This document shows, in pieces, positions 32,281 through 41,217 of a stretch of DNA of 64,000 bases. A model generated the notes under the pieces. The model had not been told where the DNA came from. It was given only the letters and a program-made list of their open reading frames with translations, and ran no database searches. The number at the start of each line of letters is the position of its first letter. The stretch's first letter is position 1. Position numbers and translations under genes: made by a program. Origin of the DNA: SG8-39 sp041558415 (GTDB lineage Bacteria; Pseudomonadota; Gammaproteobacteria; Burkholderiales; SG8-39); assembly GCA_041558415.1 (NCBI GenBank), contig JBFFEY010000003.1, positions 1-64,000 on the forward strand. Direction: 5' to 3'.

Positions 32281-33786
32281 GTGATAGGCCGAGACCTTTT
32301 GATGCAAGCCGACGCGCTGGCGCGCGAGAAGAACGTCGACAAGGACGTGGTGTTCGCCGCGCTCGAGTTCGCGCTCGCGTCGGCGACCAAGAAGAAGTAC
32401 TCGGACGACATCGACGTGCGCGTCTCGATCGACCGCGCGAGTGGTGAGTATTCACCGTTTCGCCGCTGGCAGGTGGTGGAGGACGAGACAGTCGAGTTTC
32501 CCGAGCGCCAGATCGGCCTGTCCGAAGCCCAGCAGCGCGACCCGAACCTGAAGCTCGAGGATTTCATCGAGGAGCCGCTCGAACCGGTCGAATTCGGGCG
32601 CATCGGCGCACAGGCGGCCAAGCAGGTGATCCTGCAGCGCATCCGCGACGCCGAGCGCGAGCAGATCCTGAACGAATTCCTCTCGCGAGGCGACGAGCTG
32701 GTGACCGGCACCATCAAGCGCATGGAACGCGGCAACGCGATCGTCGAGTCGGGCCGCCTCGAGGCGTTGCTCGGGCGCGACCAGATGATTCCGAAGGAAA
32801 ACCTGCGCATCGGCGACCGCGTGCGCGGGTGGGTCATGAAGATCGATCGCACGGCGCGCGGTCCGCAGCTCCTGCTATCGCGTACCGCGCCACAATTCAT
32901 CATGAAGCTGTTCGAGCTGGAAGTGCCCGAGATCGAGGAGGGGCTGCTCGAGATCAAGTCGGCGGCGCGCGACCCGGGGGTGCGGGCGAAGATCGCGGTG
33001 CACTCCAACGATCGCCGCATCGATCCGATCGGCACCTGCGTCGGCATGCGCGGTTCGCGGGTGCAGGCGGTGACGCAGGAGCTCGCCGGCGAGCGTGTCG
33101 ACATCGTGCTGTGGTCGGCCGACCCGGCGCAGTTCGTCATCGGTGCGCTGGCGCCTGCCGAAGTCTCGTCGATCGTCGTCGATGAGGAGAAGCACGCCAT
33201 GGACGTCGTGGTCGACGAAGAGAACCTCGCCATCGCCATCGGGCGCAGCGGCCAGAACGTGCGCCTGGCCTCCGAGCTCACCGGCTGGCAGATCAACCTC
33301 ATGACCGAGGAAGAGTCGAACCGCAAGCAGGAAGAGGAAAGCGCGCGCCTCAAGACGCTGTTCATGGAGCGTCTCGACGTCGACGAAGAGGTTGCCGACA
33401 TCCTCATTCAGGAAGGGTTCTCGACGCTCGAGGAGGTGGCTTACGTCCCGATCAACGAGCTGATGGAGATCGAGGCATTCGACGAAGACACCGTAAACGA
33501 ATTGCGCAACCGTGCACGCAATGCGCTGCTGGTCGCGGCAATCGCCAACGAGGAGAAAGTCGAAGGCGTCGATCCCGAGCTGCTGCGGCTGCAGGACATG
33601 GATACGCAGCTCGCGGCGAAGCTGGCCGAGGCCGGCGTTCGCACGCGCGACGATCTTGCCGATCTGGCGGTAGACGAGCTCTCCGAGATGACGGGTCTCG
33701 AGGAAGAGCGGGCCAAGAACCTGATCATGGCTGCCCGGGCACACTGGTTCGCCGAGGAGGCAGCGGAACAAGGGGAGGCGCACTGA
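32281..33786 (+). CDS. nusA: Transcription termination/antitermination factor NusA
   Basis: A 501-residue NusA that binds RNA polymerase and nascent RNA. The N-terminal polymerase-binding domain is 1-130 and S1 about 135-200 (GTIKRMERGNAIVESG). KH1 and KH2 lie at about 200-345 (IGTCVGMRGSRVQAV, IGRSGQNVRLAS). Two acidic helix-hairpin-helix repeats form the C-terminal about 140 residues, as in the long proteobacterial form. GTG 32281 was chosen for its GGAG site and family N-terminus; an in-frame GTG at 32257 overlaps the rimP stop. Confidence 0.97.
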   Translation: MIGRDLLMQADALAREKNVDKDVVFAALEFALASATKKKYSDDIDVRVSIDRASGEYSPFRRWQVVEDETVEFPERQIGLSEAQQRDPNLKLEDFIEEPLEPVEFGRIGAQAAKQVILQRIRDAEREQILNEFLSRGDELVTGTIKRMERGNAIVESGRLEALLGRDQMIPKENLRIGDRVRGWVMKIDRTARGPQLLLSRTAPQFIMKLFELEVPEIEEGLLEIKSAARDPGVRAKIAVHSNDRRIDPIGTCVGMRGSRVQAVTQELAGERVDIVLWSADPAQFVIGALAPAEVSSIVVDEEKHAMDVVVDEENLAIAIGRSGQNVRLASELTGWQINLMTEEESNRKQEEESARLKTLFMERLDVDEEVADILIQEGFSTLEEVAYVPINELMEIEAFDEDTVNELRNRARNALLVAAIANEEKVEGVDPELLRLQDMDTQLAAKLAEAGVRTRDDLADLAVDELSEMTGLEEERAKNLIMAARAHWFAEEAAEQGEAH

Positions 33787-33787
33787 C

Positions 33788-36346
33788 GTGGCACAGACGA
33801 GCGTTGCACAATTTGCGAGCGAACTGAAGGTTCCGCCTTCGGTGCTGCTCGAGCAGTTGCGCGCCGCGGGCGTCGACAAGCGTGTGCCGGAGGACGCCCT
33901 CAGCGAGCAGGACAAATCGCGTCTGCTGGATTATCTGCGCCGCTCGCACGGCGCCGAGGAACCGAAGACCAAGATCACGCTGACACGCAAGCAGACGAGC
34001 GAGATCCGCAAGGCCGATGCCACCGGTAAGACGCGCACGGTACAGGTCGAGGTGCGTAAAAAGCGGGTCTTCGTGAAGCGCGATCCCTCCGAGGTGGCGG
34101 CCGCGGCGGTGGCCGCGGAAGCGCCCGCGCCCGCACCAGAGGCGCCGCCCGCCAAGGCGCCCGCCGGGGCGTCGATCGACGAGCGCGAGCGCGAGCTGCG
34201 GCAGGTGGAGTCGGAGCGCCAGCGGCAGCTCGCCGAGATCCAGGCCAAGGAACTGCACGAAAAGCAGGAACGCGAGCGGCGCGAGGCCGAGCAGCGCCAG
34301 CAGGAGCGCCAGACGCAAGCAGCGCCGCAAGAAACGGCCACGGCCGCGGCGACGGAGGGCACCTTGCACGCGCCGAAGCCGAAGGGCGAGGAAGGCAAGG
34401 GCGAGCGCCGCGGCAAGAAGGCGCGGCCTGCAACCGTGATGCGTGACGATTCGAGTCGGCGGCGGACGATGAAGACGCGCGGCGACATGGGCGGTGGCGT
34501 CGCCGGCTGGCACGCGCGCGGGGTCGGGCGTCAGCGCCAGTCGACGAGCAGCGCGGAAACGACGACATTCACCGCGCCGACCGAGCCGGTGGTGCGCGAG
34601 GTGGCCGTACCAGAGACCATCACCGTGTCCGAGCTGTCGCACAAGATGGCGGTGAAGGCGGCCGAGGTGATCAAGGCCCTGATGAAGCTCGGCACGATGG
34701 CGACCATTAACCAGGTCCTCGATCAGGAGACGGCAATGATCGTGGTCGAGGAGATGGGTCACAAGGCGAAGCCGGCCAAGCTGGAGGATCCCGAGGCCTA
34801 CCTGAGCGAGGCCGAGCCGCAGGCCGAGGCCCCGCTCGTAACCCGACCGCCGGTGGTGACCGTGATGGGCCACGTCGACCATGGCAAAACTTCGCTGCTC
34901 GACCACATCCGGCGCACCAAGGTCGCGGCCGGCGAAGCCGGCGGGATCACGCAGCACATTGGCGCGTACCATGTCGAGACGCCGCGCGGCGTCGTCACCT
35001 TTCTCGACACGCCGGGCCACGAGGCCTTCACGGCGATGCGGGCGCGCGGTGCGCAGGTCACCGACCTGGTCATCCTCGTCGTCGCTGCGGACGACGGCGT
35101 CATGCCGCAGACCATCGAGGCGATCAATCACGCGCGTGCCGGCGGCGTACCGCTGGTGGTTGCGATCAACAAGATCGACAAGCCGGACGCCAACCCGGAG
35201 AAGGTCAAGCAGGAACTGCTCAGCCATGGCGTCGTGCCGGAGGACCTCGGTGGCGATGCGCCGTTCGTGCCCGTGTCGGCCAAGACCGGGCAGGGCATCG
35301 ACGACCTGCTGGAACACGTGCTCCTGCAGGCCGAGGTGCTGGAATTGAAGGCACCGGTCGACGCGCCCGCCAAGGGGGTGATCATCGAGGCGCGGCTGGA
35401 CAAGGGGCGCGGCCCGGTTGCCACCCTGCTGGTGCAATCCGGCACCCTCAAACGGGGCGATATCGTGCTGAGCGGCGCGGTGTTCGGGCGGGTGCGGGCG
35501 ATGCTGGACGAGAACGGCCGGGCGGCACAGTTCGCTGGACCGTCTATCCCGGTCGAAATCCAGGGACTCTCCGGCGTGCCGGGCGCGGGCGACGACGCAA
35601 CGGTGATCTCCGACGAACGCAAGGCGCGTGAGATCGCGCTCTTCCGGCAAGGCAAGTTCCGCGACGTCAAGCTGGCCAAGCGACAGGCGGCGAGCCTGGA
35701 AAACATCTTCGAGCAAATGGGCGAAAGCGGCGCGAAGACGCTGTCGATCGTGCTCAAGGCAGACGTACAGGGCTCGCAGGAGGCGCTGGCGCACGCGCTG
35801 ACACGGCTGTCGACCGACGAGGTCAAGGTCAACATCGTGCATGCGGCGGTCGGCGGCATCACCGAGTCGGACATCAACCTGGCGCTGGCCTCGGGCGCCA
35901 TCGTTATCGGCTTCAACACGCGCGCGGACGCGGCGGCGCGCAAGCTGGCCGAAAGCAGCGGCATCCAGCTGCGCTACTACAACATCATTTACGAGGCGGT
36001 CGAGGAGATCAAGGCGGCGCTGTCCGGTATGCTTGCGCCCGAGCGCAAGGAGCAGGTGCTGGGCCTGGTCGAGGTGCGCCAGGTGTTCAAGATCAGCAAG
36101 GTCGGGACGGTCGCGGGCTGCTACGTGCTCGAGGGACTGGTGCGTCGCAATTCGCAGGTGCGGATCCTGCGCGACAACGTCGTCATCCACACGGGTGAAG
36201 TCGAGACGCTCAAGCGATTCAAGGAAGACGTGCGCGAGGTGAAGGCCGGCTTCGAGTGCGGCATGTCGATCACGAACTACGCTGACATCAAGGAAGGCGA
36301 TCAGTTCGAGGTGTTCGAGGTTACGGAGGTCGCCCGCAGTCTGTGA
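33788..36346 (+). CDS. infB: Translation initiation factor IF-2
   Basis: An 852-residue GTPase that positions initiator fMet-tRNA on the 30S subunit. An N-terminal IF2-N domain (1-55) is followed by a long Ala/Glu/Arg-rich linker (about 100-260). A second IF2-N motif precedes the G domain: G1 GHVDHGKT (about 360), G3 DTPGHEAF, G4 NKIDK, G5 SAKTG. C-terminal beta-barrel and fMet-tRNA-binding domains end in FEVTEVARSL. GTG 33788 is preceded by GGGGAGG and begins 1 nt after the nusA stop. Confidence 0.98.
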   Translation: MAQTSVAQFASELKVPPSVLLEQLRAAGVDKRVPEDALSEQDKSRLLDYLRRSHGAEEPKTKITLTRKQTSEIRKADATGKTRTVQVEVRKKRVFVKRDPSEVAAAAVAAEAPAPAPEAPPAKAPAGASIDERERELRQVESERQRQLAEIQAKELHEKQERERREAEQRQQERQTQAAPQETATAAATEGTLHAPKPKGEEGKGERRGKKARPATVMRDDSSRRRTMKTRGDMGGGVAGWHARGVGRQRQSTSSAETTTFTAPTEPVVREVAVPETITVSELSHKMAVKAAEVIKALMKLGTMATINQVLDQETAMIVVEEMGHKAKPAKLEDPEAYLSEAEPQAEAPLVTRPPVVTVMGHVDHGKTSLLDHIRRTKVAAGEAGGITQHIGAYHVETPRGVVTFLDTPGHEAFTAMRARGAQVTDLVILVVAADDGVMPQTIEAINHARAGGVPLVVAINKIDKPDANPEKVKQELLSHGVVPEDLGGDAPFVPVSAKTGQGIDDLLEHVLLQAEVLELKAPVDAPAKGVIIEARLDKGRGPVATLLVQSGTLKRGDIVLSGAVFGRVRAMLDENGRAAQFAGPSIPVEIQGLSGVPGAGDDATVISDERKAREIALFRQGKFRDVKLAKRQAASLENIFEQMGESGAKTLSIVLKADVQGSQEALAHALTRLSTDEVKVNIVHAAVGGITESDINLALASGAIVIGFNTRADAAARKLAESSGIQLRYYNIIYEAVEEIKAALSGMLAPERKEQVLGLVEVRQVFKISKVGTVAGCYVLEGLVRRNSQVRILRDNVVIHTGEVETLKRFKEDVREVKAGFECGMSITNYADIKEGDQFEVFEVTEVARSL

Positions 36347-36392
36347 CGGGCGCGCGGGTTTGAACCCCGGGCCCGGGCTGCGCGCGGTGAAT

Positions 36393-36764
36393 ATGCGGCG
36401 TCGAGCAGGCTCCCGGCGAAGCGGACGCCTATCCCGGGTGAGCGAACAGCTGCGGCGCGAGCTCGCGGACATTCTGCGACGCGAGGTACGCGATCCGCGC
36501 GTCGCGGGGATCACGCTCACCGACGTCGACGTCTCGCCGGACTACGCGCATGCAGTGGTGTTTTTCAGCTGTCTCGACGCGGCGCAGGTGCCCGCGGCGA
36601 GCGAGGGGCTCGGCCGCGCGGCCGGGTATCTGCGCTCGCAGCTCGCTCAGCGTGTCAAGCTGCACGCTACCCCCGACCTGCGCTTTGTCTACGACGAGTC
36701 GATTGAGCGCGGCGACCGGCTGAGTCGTCTGATCGACGGACTGCGTCCCCCGGAAGGTGACTGA
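36393..36764 (+). CDS. rbfA: Ribosome-binding factor A
   Basis: A 123-residue KH-fold protein that helps 16S 5'-end processing and cold adaptation of the 30S subunit. Family segments are RVSEQLRRELADILRREVRDPRV, TDVDVSPDYAHAVVFFS, and LHATPDLRFVYDESIERGDRL. ATG 36393 is preferred to an in-frame TTG at 36360. It gives the usual basic N-terminus (MRRRAGSRRSGR) and has a GGTG upstream. Its stop overlaps the truB start by 8 bp. Confidence 0.95.
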   Translation: MRRRAGSRRSGRLSRVSEQLRRELADILRREVRDPRVAGITLTDVDVSPDYAHAVVFFSCLDAAQVPAASEGLGRAAGYLRSQLAQRVKLHATPDLRFVYDESIERGDRLSRLIDGLRPPEGD

Positions 36765-37704
36765 ACCGAGCGGTCGAGCCCTGCGGCGCGCGATCGACGG
36801 CGTGCTGCTTCTGGACAAACCGCAGGGCGTGACCTCGAACGCGGCGCTGCAGGCGGCGAAGCGCCTACTGCAGGCGCGCAAGGCGGGGCACGCCGGGACG
36901 CTCGATCCGCGGGCGACTGGTCTGCTGCCGCTGCTGTTCGGCGAGGCGACCAAGCTTGCGTCCCGGCTGATCGACGCGGACAAGACCTATCTTGCCGAGG
37001 TCGTGCTCGGCGTTACCACGACCACCGGCGACACGGAGGGGACGGTCCTCGAGTCGCGTCCAGTGGACGCCGCGCCCGCCCGGATCGAGGACGCGCTGCA
37101 GCGGTTTCGTGGCGAAATCGAGCAGATCCCGCCGCTGTACTCGGCGCTCAAGCGCGAGGGCCGGCCGCTCTACGCTTACGCGCGCGCGGGCGAGACGGTC
37201 GAGCGACAGCCGCGACGGGTACGCATCCATCGCCTCGAGCTGCTGGCGCGCAGCGACGCGACGCTTAGTCTGCATGTCCGCTGCAGCAAGGGCACCTACA
37301 TCCGGACGCTGGCCGAGGACATTGGCAGAGCGCTCGGTTGCGGCGCCCATCTGGGGGCGCTGCGACGCGTGGCGAGCGGGCCCTGGCGCATCGCGCAGGC
37401 GATTTCTCTGGATCGGCTCGAGGCTGCGCCGCCCGAGGCGCGCGCAGCGCTGCTGCACCCGCCCGAGTCAATGCTCCGCGACCTGCCCCGTTTTACCCTG
37501 CAAGGCGCAGACGCCATCCGCTTCCGTAACGGCCAGGTGCGGCCGGGAGAGGGGCGACAAGCCGGTCTGTACGCCGTGTTCGCGGCCGAGACGGGGCTGG
37601 TCGGCATCGGCGAGGTGGTGGCCGATGGCATGCTGCATCCGCGGCGCCTGCTGAACCTCACGGAGGCAGCGCAACCGGCTGAAAAACATCGAGAAACCTT
37701 GTGA
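36757..37704 (+). CDS. truB: tRNA pseudouridine-55 synthase
   Basis: A 315-residue TruB. KPQGVTSN is near the N-terminus, catalytic D50 is in GTLDPRATG, and YSALKREGRPLYAYAR, HVRCSKGTYIRTLAEDIG and a C-terminal PUA-like region (LHPRRLLNL) follow. It isomerises U55 in the T loop of tRNAs. The start is GTG 36757 within the end of rbfA. The rpsO promoter overlaps its last codons. Confidence 0.96.
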   Translation: MTEPSGRALRRAIDGVLLLDKPQGVTSNAALQAAKRLLQARKAGHAGTLDPRATGLLPLLFGEATKLASRLIDADKTYLAEVVLGVTTTTGDTEGTVLESRPVDAAPARIEDALQRFRGEIEQIPPLYSALKREGRPLYAYARAGETVERQPRRVRIHRLELLARSDATLSLHVRCSKGTYIRTLAEDIGRALGCGAHLGALRRVASGPWRIAQAISLDRLEAAPPEARAALLHPPESMLRDLPRFTLQGADAIRFRNGQVRPGEGRQAGLYAVFAAETGLVGIGEVVADGMLHPRRLLNLTEAAQPAEKHRETL

Positions 37705-37728
37705 TCCATGGCCCGATTGGGCTAAAAT
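37699..37728 (+). promoter_or_regulatory. Candidate rpsO promoter
   Basis: TTGTGA (37699-37704), an 18-bp spacer and TAAAAT (37723-37728) match sigma-70 elements well (4/6 and 5/6). They are followed 24 bp later by the rpsO ATG. The truB stop is inside the -35. Confidence 0.6.
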
Positions 37729-37751
37729 TCCGCTTTCCTGAAGGAGAACAC

Positions 37752-38021
37752 ATGGCGTTGCAAGTTGCGCATAAGGCGCAAATCGTTCAGCAGTACCAGC
37801 GCTCGAGCGGCGATACCGGTTCGCCCGAGGTGCAGGTTGCGCTCCTCAGCGAGCACATTGCCGCGTTGACCGAGCACTTCAAGACCCACGTCAAGGACTT
37901 TCATTCGCGTCGCGGGCTGCTCAAGCTGGTGAGCCGGCGGCGCAAGCTGCTCGACTACCTCAAGCGCACCGATCCGGGCAAGTATCGGACGCTCATCGAG
38001 CGACTCGGGCTGCGCAAGTAG
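37752..38021 (+). CDS. rpsO: 30S ribosomal protein S15
   Basis: The 89-residue S15, full length, with all four helices (AQIVQQYQRSSGDTGSPEVQ, FKTHVKDFHSRRGLL, KLVSRRRKLLDYLKRTD). It binds the 16S central domain early in assembly and represses its own mRNA in E. coli. AAGGAG lies 6-11 bp before ATG 37752. It has its own promoter and is followed by a strong terminator before pnp. Confidence 0.99.
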   Translation: MALQVAHKAQIVQQYQRSSGDTGSPEVQVALLSEHIAALTEHFKTHVKDFHSRRGLLKLVSRRRKLLDYLKRTDPGKYRTLIERLGLRK

Positions 38022-38052
38022 GCTGACGTCGCGGACGTCATGAATGGTCGCC

Positions 38053-38086
38053 GGGCGCTCGTCTCGAGGATGAGCGCCCATTTTTT
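38053..38086 (+). terminator. Intrinsic terminator between rpsO and pnp
   Basis: GGGCGCTC pairs with GAGCGCCC across an 11-nt loop, then A and six T (38081-38086). It is a strong rho-independent terminator for rpsO. Partial readthrough would feed pnp, as in the known rpsO-pnp arrangement. Confidence 0.88.
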
Positions 38087-38148
38087 GTCCCGCGAAAGCC
38101 CGGGGGCGCTGCGCCCCTGCCGGCCGCGCGGGACCCGCTAGAGGAAAC

Positions 38149-40266
38149 ATGGCCTTGGAACCGATCAAGAAAACGTTTACCTACGGCGCGCATCAAGTCA
38201 CCCTCGAGACGGGTGAAATCGCGCGCCAGGCGCACGGCGCGGTGCTGTGCTCCATGGATGACACCGTGGTGCTCGCCACGGTGGTGGCGGCGAAGGAGCC
38301 GCGTGCCGGTCAGGAATTCTTCCCGCTGACCGTCGACTACGTCGAAAAAACCTATGCGGCAGGCAAGATCCCGGGGGGATTCTTCAAGCGTGAAGGAAGG
38401 CCGTCGGAGAAGGAGACGCTGACCTCCAGGCTGATCGACCGCCCGATCCGGCCGCTGTTTCCCGATGGTTTCTACAACGAGGTCCAGGTCGTCGCGACGG
38501 TGATGTCGCTCGATCCGGAAATCGATTCCGACATTCCTGCGATGATTGCAGTGTCGGCTGCGCTGACGCTGTCCGGCATCCCGTTCAACGGGCCGATCGG
38601 CGCGTGCCGCGTCGGCTACGTCGACGGGGGCTACGTGCTGAACCCGACGGCCAGCCAGCTCCAGCAGTCCGCACTCAACCTTGTCGTCGCCGGCACGGAG
38701 CAGGGCGTGCTGATGGTCGAGTCGGAAGCGCTCGAGCTGTCCGAGGAGTCCATGCTTGGGGCGGTGGTGTTCGGCCATACTGAGATGCAGAAGGCGATCC
38801 AGGCGATCCACGAGCTGGCCGAAGTCGCGGCCAAGCCGGCCTGGGACTGGAAGCCGACACCGCGCGGCGAGGCGCTCGCCGAGCGTGTCGTGGCCCTTGC
38901 GCGGGACGACCTCGCCGCTGCATTCGAGATCAAGCAGAAGCAGGCGCGCAACGCGCGCCTGTCCGAGATCCGCAAGACGACCCTCGCCAAGCTGCAGGAG
39001 GCGGCGCAGGCGAGCGGCGAGACGCTCGATGCCCAGGTGGTCAAGGACCAGTTCTACGAGCTGGAGTCGCAGATCGTGCGTAGCAAGATTCTTGACGGCG
39101 AGCCGCGCATCGACGGTCGTGATACCCGCACGGTGCGACCGATTTCGGTCCGCGTCGGCGTGCTGCCGCGCACCCACGGTTCGGCGCTGTTCACGCGCGG
39201 CGAGACGCAGGCCCTGGTGACGGTCACCTTGGGAACCGGACGCGACGAGCAGATTATCGATGCGCTGGCCGGCGAATACCGCGAGCGCTTCATGATGCAC
39301 TACAACATGCCGCCCTACGCCACGGGAGAGACCGGGCGTGTCGGCTCGCCCAAGCGCCGCGAGATCGGCCACGGCCGGCTGGCCAAGCGCGCGCTGGTCG
39401 GGCTGCTGCCGTCGGCGGAGGAATTCGGCTACTCGATGCGTGTGGTCTCGGAGATCACCGAGTCGAACGGCTCGTCGTCGATGGCGTCGGTGTGCGGCGG
39501 AAGCCTTGCCATGATGGACGCCGGCGTGCCGATCAAGGCACATGTGGCGGGCATTGCCATGGGACTGATCAAGGAAGGCAATCGTTTTGCGGTGCTTTCC
39601 GACATTCTCGGCGACGAGGATCACCTCGGCGACATGGACTTCAAAGTCGCCGGCACCAACAAAGGGGTCACCGCGCTGCAGATGGACCTCAAGATCGAGT
39701 CCATCACCAAGGAGATCATGCGCGTCGCTCTGGACCAGGCGCGCGAGGGCCGGCTGCACATCTTGGACATCATGGCACGCTCGATCGAAGGCTCGCGCGA
39801 CGAATTGTCGACGTACGCGCCGCGCATCATCAAGATCAAGATCAATCCGGACAAGATCCGCGATGTGATCGGCAAGGGCGGTGTGGTCATTCGCGGCATC
39901 CAGGAGGAAACCGGTACCACCATCGAGATCGAGGACGACGGCGTGGTCAGCATCGCCTGCGTCTCCGCAGAGGGTGGCGAAGCAGCGCGCAAGAAGATTC
40001 TTGAGCTCACCGCGGACGTCGAAGTCGGCAAGGTCTACGAGGGCACGGTCCTGCGTCTGCTGGATTTCGGCGCCATCGTGCAGGTCCTGCCCGGACGCGA
40101 TGGTCTGCTGCACATCTCACAGATCAGCCATGAGCGGGTCAACACGGTGGCCGAACATCTGAAGGAGGGGCAGGTGGTCAAGGTGAAGGTGCTTGAAGCC
40201 GACGACAAGGGGCGGGTGCGGCTGTCGATGAAGGCGGTCAGCCAGCCCGAGGCTGCGGTCAAGTAG
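38149..40266 (+). CDS. pnp: Polyribonucleotide nucleotidyltransferase (PNPase)
   Basis: A 705-residue phosphorolytic 3'-5' exoribonuclease, trimeric and part of the RNA degradosome. Two RNase PH domains are separated by an all-helical domain. The second PH core has GSALFTRGETQALVTVTLG and the catalytic-site segments GDEDHLGDMDFKVAGT and GVTALQMDLKI. KH follows (KIRDVIGKGGVVIRGI) and then S1 (GKVYEGTVLRLLDFGAIVQV). ATG 38149 has AGAGGAAA upstream. No RNase III-type leader was analysed. It is followed by a bidirectional terminator. Confidence 0.99.
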   Translation: MALEPIKKTFTYGAHQVTLETGEIARQAHGAVLCSMDDTVVLATVVAAKEPRAGQEFFPLTVDYVEKTYAAGKIPGGFFKREGRPSEKETLTSRLIDRPIRPLFPDGFYNEVQVVATVMSLDPEIDSDIPAMIAVSAALTLSGIPFNGPIGACRVGYVDGGYVLNPTASQLQQSALNLVVAGTEQGVLMVESEALELSEESMLGAVVFGHTEMQKAIQAIHELAEVAAKPAWDWKPTPRGEALAERVVALARDDLAAAFEIKQKQARNARLSEIRKTTLAKLQEAAQASGETLDAQVVKDQFYELESQIVRSKILDGEPRIDGRDTRTVRPISVRVGVLPRTHGSALFTRGETQALVTVTLGTGRDEQIIDALAGEYRERFMMHYNMPPYATGETGRVGSPKRREIGHGRLAKRALVGLLPSAEEFGYSMRVVSEITESNGSSSMASVCGGSLAMMDAGVPIKAHVAGIAMGLIKEGNRFAVLSDILGDEDHLGDMDFKVAGTNKGVTALQMDLKIESITKEIMRVALDQAREGRLHILDIMARSIEGSRDELSTYAPRIIKIKINPDKIRDVIGKGGVVIRGIQEETGTTIEIEDDGVVSIACVSAEGGEAARKKILELTADVEVGKVYEGTVLRLLDFGAIVQVLPGRDGLLHISQISHERVNTVAEHLKEGQVVKVKVLEADDKGRVRLSMKAVSQPEAAVK

Positions 40267-40290
40267 AACGGAACCGCGATTCGGCCGAAA

Positions 40291-40317
40291 AAAAGGGGCG
40301 CCTAAGCGCCCCTTTTT
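40291..40317. terminator. Bidirectional terminator between pnp and dksA
   Basis: AAAAGGGGCGC-CTAA-GCGCCCCTTTTT is a 7-bp GC stem flanked by A- and T-tracts. It ends both the plus-strand pnp transcript and the convergent minus-strand dksA transcript (dksA stops at 40339). Confidence 0.92.
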
Positions 40318-40338
40318 CGTTCCCGCTCCCGCGGCAGG

Positions 40339-40764
40339 CTACTTGGCGACCTGACGCTCCCGCATTTCATCGAGCGTCTTGCAGTCGATGCACAGCGTGG
40401 CGGTGGGCCGTGCCTCCAGGCGCTTGAGGCCGATTTCGACACCGCAGCTGTCGCAGTAGCCATACTCGTTGGCATCGATGCGGGCAATCGTCTCGTCGAT
40501 TTTCTTGATGAGCTTGCGCTCCCGGTCCCGGTTACGCAGCTCGAGCGCCATGTCAGATTCCTGGCTGGCACGGTCATTGGGGTCGGCAAATACCGTGGCC
40601 TCGTCCTGCATGGTGTGCACGGTGCGGTCGATCTCCTCGGAAAGCTCCGCCTTGAGCTGCTCGAGAATCTTGCGGAAGTGCGTGCGCTGCCGGGTGTTCA
40701 TGTACTCCTCGCCCTTTTTCGCAACGTAGGAAGGGGCCCCCTTCCGTGGTGCTTGTGCTGCCAT
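40339..40764 (-). CDS. dksA: RNA polymerase-binding transcription factor DksA
   Basis: A 141-residue DksA that works with ppGpp in the RNA polymerase secondary channel, especially at stable-RNA promoters. The coiled-coil tip DPNDRA (D61, D64, A66) matches the acidic DxxDxA tip. The zinc finger has C104, C107, C125 and C128 (YCDSCGVEIG, LCIDCK). The ELRNRDRERKLIKKID segment is nearly identical to E. coli. It is divergent from a Pro-Arg-His tRNA cluster, the kind of target it regulates. Confidence 0.98.
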   Translation of the reverse strand: MAAQAPRKGAPSYVAKKGEEYMNTRQRTHFRKILEQLKAELSEEIDRTVHTMQDEATVFADPNDRASQESDMALELRNRDRERKLIKKIDETIARIDANEYGYCDSCGVEIGLKRLEARPTATLCIDCKTLDEMRERQVAK

Positions 40765-40794
40765 GCGCCTCGCGGCCTCAACTGGAAAAGGCGC

Positions 40795-40823
40795 TTTGTA
40801 GCAGAAACCCCCCCGCCCGGCAA
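40795..40823 (-). promoter_or_regulatory. Candidate dksA promoter
   Basis: On the minus strand TTGCCG (40823-40818), a 17-bp spacer and TACAAA (40800-40795) lie 31 bp upstream of the dksA start. Confidence 0.5.
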
Positions 40824-40855
40824 GCTTGCAAATCCCTATTTTTCACATACTTGCG

Positions 40856-40884
40856 TTGCTGTCTGCGGCCCGCAGCGGTATCAT
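40856..40884 (+). promoter_or_regulatory. Promoter of the tRNA cluster with GC-rich discriminator
   Basis: TTGCTG (40856-40861), a 17-bp spacer and TATCAT (40879-40884) are followed by TGGCGCCC before the tRNA-Pro gene at 40898. The G/C discriminator after the -10 is the hallmark of stringently controlled stable-RNA promoters. Confidence 0.65.
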
Positions 40885-40897
40885 TGGCGCCCTTTCT

Positions 40898-40974
40898 CGG
40901 GGTGTGGCGCAGCCTGGTAGCGCGCTTGCTTTGGGAGCAAGATGTCGGGAGTTCGAATCTCTCCACCCCGACCA
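40898..40974 (+). tRNA. tRNA-Pro(TGG)
   Basis: A 77-nt cloverleaf. The acceptor stem CGGGGTG pairs with CACCCCG, and the D-loop contains TGGTAG. The seven-base anticodon loop TTTGGGA gives anticodon TGG. The T arm has GTTCGAATC and CCA is encoded. It is the first gene of the cluster behind a good promoter. Confidence 0.97.
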
Positions 40975-40998
40975 GGATTGAAGCGCGCCGCGTCCGGA

Positions 40999-41075
40999 CT
41001 GCCCGTAGCTCAACCGGATAGAGCACCAGCCTTCTAAGCTGGGGGTTGTGGGTTCGAGTCCCGCCGGGCAGGCCA
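40999..41075 (+). tRNA. tRNA-Arg(TCT)
   Basis: A 77-nt cloverleaf. The acceptor stem CTGCCCG pairs with CGGGCAG, with discriminator G and encoded CCA. The anticodon stem CCAGC/GCTGG encloses CTTCTAA, giving TCT, and the T loop is GTTCGAGTC. It lies 24 bp after tRNA-Pro. Confidence 0.97.
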
Positions 41076-41120
41076 AGCCCGGAACGAGCGCGTGGCGGCG
41101 CTGCGCAAGGTTTTGCCGGT

Positions 41121-41196
41121 GGTGGCGGTAGCTCAAAGGTAGAGTCCCGGATTGTGATTCCGGTTGTTGGGGGTTCGAGTCCCCTCCGCCACCCCA
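41121..41196 (+). tRNA. tRNA-His(GTG)
   Basis: A 76-nt cloverleaf including the extra G-1 opposite discriminator C, the identity element of histidine tRNA. The acceptor stem is GTGGCGG/CCGCCAC. The anticodon loop TTGTGAT gives GTG. CCA is encoded. Confidence 0.97.
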
Positions 41197-41217
41197 ATTT
41201 GATTCCTGTCCGCGACT

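Noticed and set aside
33725..36520. A 931-codon open frame antisense to infB
   Set aside because: Composition shadow of a GC-rich gene. It has an Arg/His/Leu-rich translation with no domains, and infB on the other strand is certain.
38038..40113. A 691-codon open frame antisense to pnp
   Set aside because: The translation is low-complexity and has no recognisable motif, while PNPase with KH and S1 domains is unambiguous on the plus strand.
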